Source of the DNA: Fomitopsis serialis
Taxonomy: Eukaryota; Basidiomycota; Agaricomycetes; Polyporales; Fomitopsidaceae
Reading direction: 5' to 3'
NCBI RefSeq assembly: GCF_022376445.1
Contig: NW_025955656.1
Location: 1-15,924 of the forward strand
DNA: 15,924 nt
Both the position numbers and the translations under genes were made by a program. A model generated the notes under the pieces. That model was given only the letters and a program-made list of their open reading frames with translations, did no database searches and was not told the origin of the DNA. Shown here one piece after another: positions 1-9,173 of this stretch; position 1 is the first letter of the stretch, and each line of letters begins with the position of its first letter.

Positions 1-187
1 CAACGCACCTCATCAAGATTTCCGAGTCAGCCAAAGACAGGAGTTGTTACATCTTCCCGAGTGGTTACTCACGGGATAGGCTGCGTGAGTGCAGCATCAT
101 CAATCATTCTCCGAGCGGCCGAGCCTCCAACCTCAGGCTGCGTTACGCGACTATGCATTGGCCGACATCGAGGCACACGTTAAATAT
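1..187. other. 3' flank of the F-box gene, nothing recognised
   Basis: This is the stretch between the window edge and the stop codon of the F-box gene (TAG at 188-190 on the minus strand). No open frame with family motifs, no tRNA-like structure and no repeat was seen. It probably contains the 3' UTR and terminator of the F-box gene. Confidence 0.5.
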
Positions 188-2639
188 CTACCATAAGTGG
201 CTCCGGAGGGCATCCCGGTCATAATACCGCTTCGTGTCATTTAGATCAGACGTCAAGATACCAGTCCCTGACTGGGCTAGCACAGACGCCACTAGGTTCT
301 GGTTCAACTTGATGTCTTCAAGGTTCGCATGTTCGACGCCGTGCCTGAAAACAGAGTCCGCGTCACGGATCTGTCTAGGATATCATGGGAACCGTGCTAC
401 TCACTCGTCGCGAAGATGCTCCTGCACGGTATTGTGGACCATTGGTATGTGCGCCGTCTCACACCTGGCGCACGACCACAGTCTTGCTCTTTGCAATCTT
501 GATAGTTCGAGCGTTTTAGTCTTGGCAGTCTCGTCGGCACTCGCTAACCGGAATGGCCAAGGGCCTAGATCGGCAGTCTCCAACATCTTGTACAGAGACT
601 GAGTGCTTCTCCGCAGTGGTCAAAAATGTGTACTCACCGCGCGGCGCCATGTCTTTATGGCTTCATAACGATTGACTAACCTGAGATCCAAAGCATCCAT
701 ATCTGCCGCCAGAGCCACGTCCGGATCCTTTCCGCACACTCGTATGATATCTCGAATGCGATCCGGCAGAGTCAGTGGGCGGAGTCCGTCAGGGGCCACA
801 TAGCAGTGCACATCCCTGAGCCCGTAGACAAACTTCTCGTATGTGTCTTTCCCGCTCTTTGGGAGAGCAGAACGGAGATCACTGTGGGCGACAATATGGG
901 GAAAGAATCTAGACTTCGAGAACCTTGGATTATCATTGACGGCGAACAGCGTTGTTGCGAGGTCGAGCGGGTCCACGCCTAGCAGCACTTTGAGCTTGTG
1001 CTTGGTACATGCAGTGCGCAATTCTTCGCAGACGCGTGTTCGCCACCTCTCCACGATCGCGTCCACTTGACCCTCCAATGCAAGGAAGCGTGATCTGTCC
1101 ACGACCTCGTCCGCAGGTGCGCACATGATGTCGCGGAACTCTTTTGACAGAGCGAGGTCCGCGATGTTCAGCCCATAGTCCAGCATCTCCGGATGTTCGC
1201 CGAGGTACCTGTCCAAGAACCCAGTCGCCACGCTCTTCAGAAATGGCCAGCGCTTCGCCAGCAAAACCATGTATTCATGCTCCAGACGTTCTTCGCGAAT
1301 GTCTTCCATGCATTCGGCCAATTCGTCCTTCATATTCTGCCAGGCTAGAGAATTCTCTGTCGTCAGTGTACATGCATGAGTGAAGAATCGCTAATACTGA
1401 CCGCGTTCTGTGAGCTTCTTGGCAACCTGGACGTGCTTGTGTTGCGAAAGCAGAGTACTGTCTCTTGTTTGTAAAAAGTCCAACTCAGCCCCCCATCCCA
1501 GAGCACGTAGCCTCGAAATCACACTTATTTCGAACTTCAGTGATGTAAAATCAAATTGCAATGCCCTACGTACTCTTCTAAACGCTCCTTTATGAGCGCC
1601 CGAACCTCCTGGATGTGTCTCAGTTCTTCCTTCTCGGCCCATTGCTGGCATAAGTCCGCGTGCTGCATTAACATGGCTGGATCAGACCAGATGACACAGA
1701 ATAAATGAACTATGTGACCTGCCTCACGGAACTGTTGCGCTCGTTGAATGTCTTTATCAGCGAGCTTTGCCGCGGAATCCCACTTCCTAGCTGCATAGAG
1801 CTTTCCGTAAGTGTCGATAACTTCGAACACTTGAGATTGGATATAGCACGGTCCCCTAAACCCTGTGACCGCTTCGGCCTATGAGCATAGTCAGTAGGTG
1901 GAGCTCGGAGCATCTGTGTAGACGTACTTCGAGAAATATATCTATCGGTATAGATTGGAAATGTTCCCATTGTCTACAGTCAAGAATATTGTCTACCCTA
2001 TTCGCAGCGACAACCCTAAGAACGTGAAGACAGGAATGGCTTCAGCGATCGTGACGAAGCAATGTCAATAATGAAAGGCTGACATTTGGGGCCTGCAACG
2101 CACGCAGAACCGAGCCAGAAACTCCCAGTACACGGTCGCAGCTTTACCTGTGCCGCAAGCCTTGAGATACGACGCGCGCGTGGTTCAATATGCATCAGAC
2201 AAATGTCGCGGTTCGCCGAGAACCGTACCACGTACCGTGCAATACGGAGAGAAGATGAGGGACACCCATGCGGATTCGATCCATCCCTTCGGGCATGGAG
2301 GTAGGTCTACGATGTTCTTTATCGAGCCCTTCCATAAATAGGCGGAGCTTCGCTGCATGAGGAACTTGTGGAACGACTTCGACGTCCTGGAGAGACTCAG
2401 CAGATCGCGAGGATGGAGATACAAGCAAATCTACACGAGTAGTATCGTCAGTCTATGGTTCATATACAACGCGCATGACTCCACTCTACCTCCTGAATAA
2501 CGTCCATCGGCATGTTGAGCATATCTTGCAGGCCGCCGCGTCGGCCGCGCACATTCTTCCATCGAGCCTCCGTTTTGGCAGTGACTCTGCGGCTCGCAGG
2601 CGCAGATGCCTTTGTTCGCTTGGACCTTTTTGTAGCCAT
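188..2639 (-). CDS. F-box domain protein with Cys-pair motifs, nine exons
   Basis: Probable SCF ubiquitin-ligase adaptor of the large agaricomycete F-box family; its substrate is unknown. Exons (5' to 3'): 2639-2490, 2430-2236, 2160-2084, 2015-1928, 1878-1574, 1523-1402, 1344-638, 586-405, 344-188. All phases agree and give about 660 aa. The F-box spans residues 44-84 and is split by intron 1 (MPMDVIQE, then ICLYLHPRDLLSLSRTSKSF, ending in AYLWK). Right after it sit two Cys pairs, C114-x2-C117 and C134-x2-C137 (ARFCVRCR), typical of this family. Near the C-terminus CARC (587-590) is followed by several His (H599, H606, H610), like a degenerate C2H2 finger. The middle is helical and charged (GWGAELD, VAKKLTERAW, MEDIREERLEHEY). 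The start is the ATG at 2639, with a basic Lys/Arg-rich leader. Most introns are 49-60 bp with GTACGT, GTGAGT or GTCAGT donors. The least certain splices are the intron at 2161-2235 (AAG acceptor) and the one at 2016-2083 (GTCAGC donor). The gene is divergent from the BTB gene. Confidence 0.85.
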
Positions 2640-3591
2640 GTTCGCGTGTAAGTGTTAGAGACGCGTGGTGTAAATGGGGGAAAGAGAGCGATGGGCAAGC
2701 CAGTAATGGTCTAAAGCTGAACGCAGCCACTGAACCCGACGGCCCTCAGTGCCCTCACGCGGTTGGCCACAAAGCCACAGGGTGACACGATCACGCGACA
2801 TGCACGTGAGGCGGACGCGCCTGTGTCGTAGCAATGCCACGAGTTACATAACTCGATGTCCGAACCACGTCGTACTAGTGGTCAAGCTTACTGTACGGGA
2901 AGATTCAACTCAAAGAAACGTGCACTCGATAATTCTACTTCAATCCGTCTGCCTCAGGCTGTAATTTGGAAACGACACGAGAGGTCTCCGACGGGAATAC
3001 GATTTCTCAGGTACGTTCAGCCGTCATATCTTCGCGCGTAGATCGGGGACCGGGGATGTGGCTGACTGCTGGCTACTTGCGACCATAGGGTAACCTAAGC
3101 TGAGTCAGGGTTGTCCTGCGATCTGCATCCTCGAGTCGGTCATCCCAGGTACAGAGAAATCACCCCGTCGGTGCAACCGCGGGGACGTCGACCATGACAA
3201 GCTGAGGGCTACTAGTACGCTCCAGCCTGTCGAGCCGGCGCTGCGTGGGTTGCGTCCTCTGGTGGCTGGAGCTTCGCGCTTCTATCTTATCTGGGCTTAT
3301 ACGGGGTGTCATTACAGACGTTCGGCGGGCCATCTTTGCTCGTGCACTTGTAGAACGCACCCGTTGTGATTGGACGCATACCCTTCCGTCTGCAGCCTCA
3401 CGCGTGATCCACATACACGGCAGCTTGCACTGTGCCCGCTGACCATCTCAGCAAGGACAAGGTTAGTAAAGAAGTCGTACACTTTCGTTAGACTACCGAG
3501 GTGGCCTCGTGTTCGATATATCACGATCGTCTTGGACAGACCATGACTTGCTCCTACGCCCACATCTCAACGCACACCTGCTCACAGAACA
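2640..3591. other. Intergenic region between divergent F-box and BTB genes
   Basis: This 0.95 kb stretch should hold the promoters and 5' UTRs of both flanking genes, which are transcribed away from each other. Several open frames of 60-100 codons occur on both strands, but they overlap each other, change frame often and show no family motif or consistent splice sites. I see no convincing gene, repeat or RNA here. Confidence 0.5.
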
Positions 3592-4444
3592 ATGGCTCCC
3601 GCACGCCATGAGCGATACTACTTCGACGATGGCAGCCTGGTCTTCCTGGTATGCCTTGGTACATCCTCCGATTACGTGCGGCGCTGATTACGCACGAGTC
3701 AGGCAGAGGACACGTTGTTCAACGTGCATCGATACTATTTCCAGCGCGATTCGCCCGTTTTTCAGGCGATGTTCTCGCAGCCATCGTCGTCCGGTGAAGG
3801 AAAGTCGGATGATAATCCGATCGTTCTTGAAGGCACGAAGAGCGCCGATCTATCCTGTTTCCTGTCCTGTCTGTACCCGATGTAAGTTGCGAGCTCTTCC
3901 GGCACTCGTCTTCTAACACTTGTGACTGTCGCGCAGCAACTACGGGCAAGGCGATCTAACGACGTACGAGGAGTGGGCGGCGGCCCTCGAACTGGCTGTC
4001 AAGTGGGAGTTCGACCGCATTCGCGACTTCATCGTGCATCGCGTCAAGGATACGGGGACGCTGGCCGAGCAGATCGTTACCGCCCGTCGGTTGAACTTGC
4101 AGCAATGGTGCTGGGACGCTTGTGCGAAGCTTTGCGAGAGGAGAGAACCGTTGACTCTGGAAGAAGGACAACGCCTCGGTCTGGAGGATACAGTCGGGAT
4201 CTCTCGAGTGCGCGAGAAGCGACGCGCACGCCCGAAGGTCGAACGGCTCAATTATCTATTCGTAACAGGCTATTACGATGGATGGCAAGACCCAGAGAAA
4301 TTACATACCATCTCAGATGCCAGCGATGACGTGAAGTACTACGTCAAGGAAACACTTCAATTACCTGAGCTTCCTTTTACTAGCCCGGAGCCACTGGCAT
4401 ACATATGTAGGTTTTACTTTGTGCTACCCTTTTCACAGCGCTGA
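3592..4444 (+). CDS. BTB/POZ domain protein
   Basis: Likely an adaptor-type protein of the agaricomycete BTB family; BTB domains dimerise and in many proteins bind cullin-3. Exons: 3592-3648, 3703-3881, 3937-4444; phases agree, giving 247 aa. The N-terminal BTB fold reads RYYFDDGSLVFL (residues 8-19), then EDTLFNVHRYYFQRDSPVF, then IVLEGTKSADLSCFLSCLYP and INYGQGDLTTYEEWAAAL (the usual family continuation Y-x-x-W-x-x-A-L-x-L-A-x-K-W-x-F is visible). The C-terminal part has CWDACAKLCERREPLTLEEG, as in related proteins. Introns are 54 bp (GTATGC...CAG) and 55 bp (GTAAGT...CAG). The start ATG at 3592 is the first in frame and gives the normal short BTB N-terminus. The 3' end is less certain: a GTAGGT at 4407 could begin one more intron, in which case the last 12 codons before the TGA at 4442 would change. 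Substrate and cellular role cannot be read from sequence. Confidence 0.85.
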
Positions 4445-5279
4445 CCAGTATATGTAAAGTTCGCGACTAGGGCAGTGACATTGAATGTCGATTCCATTCA
4501 TCATGGTTTGCGTATCATGCGCAGATATGGCAATTTAGGGATACTACTCTCTACATCTTATTGAATGGTATTGTATCATTCGCCGGGAATCATGATGACT
4601 ACATGACCTGAGTGTGTGTACTTGGTTGAGACTCACCCAGTGAATGTCTGCTGACCGTCTCAGCGAAAGCAAGCAAGGTAGCAGGCATACTGCGACATTC
4701 TTGGTAACTCCCCATTTGTTCGCCTTTCCGAACGATGCTTTCGTATCCAACGGATACACCCAATGACGCCTGAGGGAGGTCACACAACAATCCGTCCTCA
4801 AGTGCATCGAGAGCGCCGATTTTGCTCACTTCAGCCCCGTTAAGATTTCTCAAGCACGCGAGATACGTCGCGGGAGGCTGAGGAATCAGGATACAATTCA
4901 AGCAACTGGAGCATGCCCGCAGAACTGGCAGGCGTAATCCTAGCTTCGGCTCAGATCACTTGTACTAACTCGACTTGCAATGAGTCGGTGTTGGACGCGC
5001 ATGAGAATGGCACACAGCTGCGTCAAATTAGCAACAACGCTGTCTCGATATATAACCTGAATCCCGTGTTTCTGCCGGGTACTTTCAGTCCAGGAGACTG
5101 CAACATTGTAGGCATTAATGACCACAGTATCCTTCGATTCAATCCACTTCGTTGAGTATAAGCATCAGCAACTGTATGGGTCCTTGTGTGATTGCCGGAA
5201 ATCATGTGATAATGCGCCGTTCCGGGGCTGCGGGGCTTTGCGGGGGTGGCTGTTGTTCCGGACTTCGTCTCGCTCGAGC
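4445..5279. other. Region with weak coding hints, no supported gene
   Basis: Two non-overlapping open frames stand out. On the minus strand 4901-4599 (100 codons) has a protein-like middle (VSKIGALDALEDGLLCDLP) and crosses a good GTGAGT donor near 4639. On the plus strand 4913-5155 (80 codons) starts with a mildly hydrophobic stretch and has three NxS/T sites (NST, NES, NGT). Neither shows a family I recognise, neither can be joined to neighbouring exons with confidence, and each could be chance. The right part must hold the promoter of the dehydrogenase gene. Confidence 0.35.
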
Positions 5280-5297
5280 CGTTCAACGCGTTGAACG
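5280..5297. promoter_or_regulatory. 18-bp perfect palindrome upstream of the dehydrogenase gene
   Basis: The sequence CGTTCAACGCGTTGAACG is identical to its own reverse complement. It lies 58 bp before the start codon of the 3-hydroxyacyl-CoA dehydrogenase gene, inside its promoter or 5' UTR. A two-fold symmetric site of this length is what a dimeric transcription factor would bind, but I do not recognise it as a known motif and no second copy was noticed in the window. The role is inferred from symmetry and position only. Confidence 0.4.
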
Positions 5298-5355
5298 TTT
5301 GCTCCCTCCATCCTCCTCGCGTATTATCTGGCGTCTCTTTCACAGATTTATTAGC

Positions 5356-7167
5356 ATGTCCGTCGCGCATGGAATACGAAGACTTGGTGTCCTTGGGGCG
5401 GGTCAAATGGGTACGTCGACGTTTGAGCTCATGCGACGCGCACCGTTATTCCACGTCCGCGAGCCAACTCGCCAGCCGCGATTTCCTCATCAACGGTAAG
5501 GGAGAGCGACTAGCTACGCAGTCCGGGTGTGCAGGAAATCTCATCGCTCAGTTGGCCTGGCAATAGTTCAAGGACGCTTTGATCTGACATGTGGCGACCT
5601 CCTGGACGTCGAATTGACCGTCAGTACGGAATACTTCTCATCAGTTCGAGGTTCGAGCAAAGGCTTCAAGGTCGCATAAGTCTTCTACTTTTCGAATGCT
5701 TGCTCTTGGACCCATTTCACGACGGCATTTGACTGACATGCGATTTGTTAGGTCTTGGAATAACGTACGTCTCGGCACTGCACGCACGAGTACCTGTCTT
5801 GCTATATGACCGATCTACATCGCAAATCCAAAACGGTCTCAACCTAATGGATAAGCTGCTCGCGAAGGACGTCAGCAAAGGGAGGCTCACCCCAGAGCAA
5901 GCAAAGGAGGCCCGTGACAGAGTCACCGTTGTTGGTCAAGAAAAAGGATTGAAGGGCATGAGAGATGCTGACATGGTCATCGAGGTAAGGTGGTCTTTCC
6001 CATGATGCTCCTCAACTTATACTGTCGACAGGCTGTGTCTGAGAGCCTTCAATTGAAGCAATCGATATTCCGCGATTTATCGGCGGAGGTATCTCCTAGC
6101 GTCATCCTGGCATCCAACACGTCCTCGATTAGCGTCACGAAGATTGCTGCCTCCACTATTCCTGAAGGTAGCTCCGCCGCAGATGAAGCAGGAAAGAAGA
6201 GTGCATCGCGTGTCGTCGGTATGCTCGCCCTGTTCTGTTAACTGTCAATCGGCCGACTCTAGTCTAACTAGGCTTGCACTTCTTCAATCCCGTTCCTGTA
6301 ATGGTGCGCCGCTTGCCGCAGAGCCATACATGAACGTACTTTTTGATATAACCCACAATATAGAAACTGGTGGAGCTTATATCGGCGCTCCAGACATCGC
6401 CGGAGACTCTTGACCGAGCACGCGCCTTCGCCATTGCGTGCGGTAAAGGTGCGTGCGCGCAGGTTAGGCCTTACAAGATGCCATATCCGGCCTGACACGT
6501 CGCGCAGAGGTCACGACATCACAGGACGTACCCGGCTTCGTGTCCAACGCACTTCTTATGCCTTTCATCAATGAGGTGCGTAGAACGTCCCTTGGAGCGC
6601 ACGGTCTGGAAGCGCTGACTGCGTCCCGATCTGCGGCTCTTTGGCTGCAATGTCCCCGTATAGGCGATTATGTGTCTCGAAAAGGTCGGTGCGCAGGGTG
6701 CCTTTCTCCACCCGTCTGACGAAGCATGTATCATTAGGGCACTGCCACTCGCGATGACATAGACAAGACGCTCAAGCTGGGTATGAACCATCCCATGGGT
6801 CCGTTGCAGCTAGGTGTGTATTCTCTGCTCTACAGCCAAGTTCGTTACTTATCGTAAATCCGTCGTAGCCGATTTGTGAGTGTCGTACGCATCGACTACA
6901 TGCACCGTTCTAGATCTGAGATGCATCGTCGATCATCTGTGACGCCTGTTTCTCTATCGATCCACCCTGGTCTCGGAATCCTCGACCAATCTGAATCCGC
7001 CGCGCCGCAAAAGCATTGGACTCGACACCTGCCTTGCGATCCAACAGACGCTCTACGTTGGCACCGGAGACTCCAAGTATCGGCCGAGCATACTTCTAGA
7101 GCGCATGGTGGATGCAGGCTGGTATGGGAAGAAGAGTGGCAAGGGCTTTTATGAATACCCACAGTGA
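5356..7167 (+). CDS. 3-hydroxyacyl-CoA (3-hydroxybutyryl-CoA) dehydrogenase
   Basis: NAD-dependent oxidation of 3-hydroxyacyl-CoA to 3-ketoacyl-CoA (or the reverse for acetoacetyl-CoA), a step of beta-oxidation and short-chain acyl-CoA metabolism. Ten exons: 5356-5410, 5752-5984, 6032-6218, 6272-6303, 6364-6448, 6508-6575, 6664-6684, 6738-6813, 6869-6875, 7014-7167; phases close to 305 aa, a normal length. The Rossmann loop GAGQMG is at 14-19. SNTSS is at 124-128 and [13 protein letters not shown] at 161-173 with the catalytic His161 and Glu173. [52 protein letters not shown] and [16 protein letters not shown] follow in family order. Exons 7 and 9 are only 21 and 7 nt, yet both encode conserved residues. 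Intron 1 is 341 bp, against 47-138 bp for the others. A short Ser/Ala/Lys-rich insert ([10 protein letters not shown]) lies before the SRVVGLHFF block. There is no C-terminal SKL-type peroxisome signal and no clear mitochondrial leader, so the compartment is unknown. Substrate chain length cannot be decided from sequence. Confidence 0.93.
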
Positions 7168-8383
7168 AGGACTGCAAGGGGACTGCAGCGTGAGTGTGGT
7201 AGTCTTTGAATTGACGGGGCGCTAGGAGCTAACTTGGACCATTCTGGCAGCGACTTTCGGTCATGGAGGCGCATGGTCGGAATGCTTCAGTCGGAACGTG
7301 TGTCTAACCTTCACGTGGGAGACGTCCCGTCTTGGTTGCCTCACCTAGGACGCGTGTTTTCGGCCTCAAGTTAGGTGAGGAGACGTGGTACAGCTTGTAA
7401 ACTCTCTTGTAGCCATTGCTATCAAATCGCTGCGGCGCATGCATCAGTACGTCAGTGTTGTGCATCGGATTGCTAATTGCGTTAGGCCGAGGAGCTCTTC
7501 GAACTCGCTTCTCGTCTTCATGACACCCAAGACTTAGCGCTATGCACCAAGCTCACGGCAGCGGCGGATCCGAGGCCCCTGCGTGCAGCGCTTTGGAGTG
7601 AAACGTATGCACGGCTTGTTCACCATACATCCATTTCAATGCCAGCCTGGACACCTATCCAGTCGTCAAACCATCTTCCAACGATTACTATTGCGCGCGG
7701 AACTTGCATGTTATCGATGTCCGTGTAGCTCACGGAGCTTCCCCTAACCTCCGATGGACCAACTCTACTCTGTGTAGCAAAGTCCGTCCGCCCGCGACCG
7801 CCGGCTCGGAGTCGGATGCGAGTCTTGGGCCCTTCTCGGGCAGGCCGGCTCAATCACGAGTGCTCCACAAGATTCGACCTTCCAATCCCAGGATTGCCCT
7901 GGCCCCTCCGTCCCGTCTGTACATCGTAACACGTTCACATTGTTACCGTCTTTCTCACAAACCCTCGGTCCGGAGGACCTATCACCGTAGACGCTCACGG
8001 CCTCGACGGACTACGCGATCCTAGACACTTGGCAGTGCACAGTGTGGCAAGGGGCAGGCAGTCCACGCAGGTGGTCTGCCGTTGCTGCAGGGCACCACGG
8101 AGGTGGCAACAGGCCCATGTCATTGTGCTGTAGTCATCGCTATGACTTCCACCTGCGCCCACACCCACCGGGGCCACAGGCTTGTCGGATACATTGATCG
8201 CGTATGCTTCCGTCCATCTGTACTCGGATCTTTATGACCTCCCACAAAGTCATCAGACATGAAGACTCATGGCGGTCGGTTGACGCTCATGGGTGCGGTG
8301 AGAGCCGCAAGGACCGTACACCATGCTGTGCTGTGTCTAACCCCTGCCTTCTCGCCGGTCTCCCACTGTAATTTTAAGACATG
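7168..8383. other. Region with coding-like fragments, no closed gene model
   Basis: Several plus-strand stretches look like exons but could not be joined in phase. At 7253-7370 a frame reads RSWRRMVGMLQSERVSNL and continues with VGDVPSWLPHLGRVFSA. At 7486-7730, after a good branch and TTAG acceptor, another reads AEELFELASRLHDTQDLAL and DPRPLRAALWSETYARLV. It is followed by a plausible 53-bp intron (GTAGCT, CCTAAC, TGTAG) at about 7727-7780. Further open pieces lie at about 7780-7990 and 8140-8260. The implied introns between the first pieces would be only 38-39 bp, shorter than in the clear genes here. This may be an undescribed gene, a decayed one or chance. A 9-bp inverted repeat lies at 7339-7347 and 7372-7380. 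Confidence 0.3.
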
Positions 8384-8391
8384 CATAAAAG
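8384..8391 (+). promoter_or_regulatory. TATA-like box of the small Cys-rich gene
   Basis: CATAAAAG lies 93 bp before the ATG at 8477, a usual distance for a fungal TATA element with a leader of 50-70 nt. The leader downstream is pyrimidine-rich and the start context is CACAATG, a good fungal start context. The call rests on position and resemblance only. Confidence 0.4.
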
Positions 8392-8476
8392 CCCCCGTCT
8401 TCGTACGCTTGCTTATACTCACCTTTCAGACCTGCACGCCCTACATCTTGACATCGCTTTCACGTCGCATAACACA

Positions 8477-8918
8477 ATGTGTACTACCGAGTGGTGAGTT
8501 CGCTCTACCTAGTCCCACCTCTTGATCCAAAGGGTCTGACGTTCGAGTTCGGCTAGCTGGGGCAATCAACATCGTTATGGTAGCTGCAACGTAAGGCCCC
8601 GTCTCAGTTGTGGCGAAACACGCGCTCCCTTAGCTTACCCAATTTCAGCATTATGTCAAACAATACGAGACCGGTGTCAAGAAGGACTGTGGATCACCGA
8701 CATGCGGGCTAAGTAAGGCCCATAAACATACAGCCCGGCAATGTAACTGCCCCAAGGTGTGTGCTGTGCCTTACCGTGCATGGGTTCTGCGTGCTCATCA
8801 AATACACTAGGTATACCAGGAGGAGCGACGGATCCTAAATCTCATCCGCTATTATTGCGATGCGTGCCTGGCTCAGGGATGGAAGACGTTAGAGCGCGAG
8901 TCTGGTCGGCAGTATTGA
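8477..8918 (+). CDS. Small Cys/His-rich protein, 88 aa, four exons
   Basis: Exons: 8477-8493, 8557-8590, 8649-8756, 8811-8918; phases agree and give 88 aa. The protein starts MCTTEC, followed by WGNQHRYGSCNHYVKQYETG, then KKDCGSPTCGLSKAHKHT and ARQCNCPKVYQEERRIL, and ends with YYCDACLAQGW. This order (MC start, C-N-H, DCG-x3-C, S-x-x-H, C-N-C, C-x2-C) resembles short uncharacterised basidiomycete proteins that I recall as unnamed. The Cys/His spacing suggests zinc binding or disulfides; there is no signal peptide, so an intracellular zinc protein is more likely. Introns are 63, 58 and 54 bp with GTGAGT, GTAAGG and GTGTGT donors. The 17-nt first exon is inferred from the MC start and the donor. 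Its acceptor could be 8556 (used here) or 8547, which would add three residues. The gene converges on CHL1, with 255 bp between stop codons. Its function is unknown. Confidence 0.75.
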
Positions 8919-9173
8919 GATCGCTTATTTAGTTTCGGTTGATCACCAGTATTCTAGCGCTATTTATGACAGGTTCACGACGACTTACTGCAGACCTTAT
9001 CGCTTTACGGCCCAATGGTTGGCAGTGCCATGCGACCAGAGCTTCGTCCTGTCAGTGACGGCGAGGTCTCAGACTGACATTGGCATTCGGTAGCGAAGTG
9101 CCGTGATGTTACATCGATACTTTACAAATGGAAAGCATCAATAAGATGTATCCGCGCTCGAGCGTATCCACCA

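Noticed and set aside
1535..1569. A 35-bp intron in the F-box gene (GTAGGG to GAAG)
   Set aside because: A better pair, GTACGT to ATAAG (1573-1524, 50 bp), fits the local intron size and consensus and keeps the phase.
3509..3916. A 135-codon plus-strand frame over the start of the BTB gene
   Set aside because: It is an out-of-phase reading that runs through the BTB exons and introns; the BTB frame keeps the domain motifs.
5245..5566. A 106-codon plus-strand frame over the dehydrogenase start
   Set aside because: It reads a different frame through exon 1 and intron 1, while the exon 1 frame encodes the clear NAD-binding motif.
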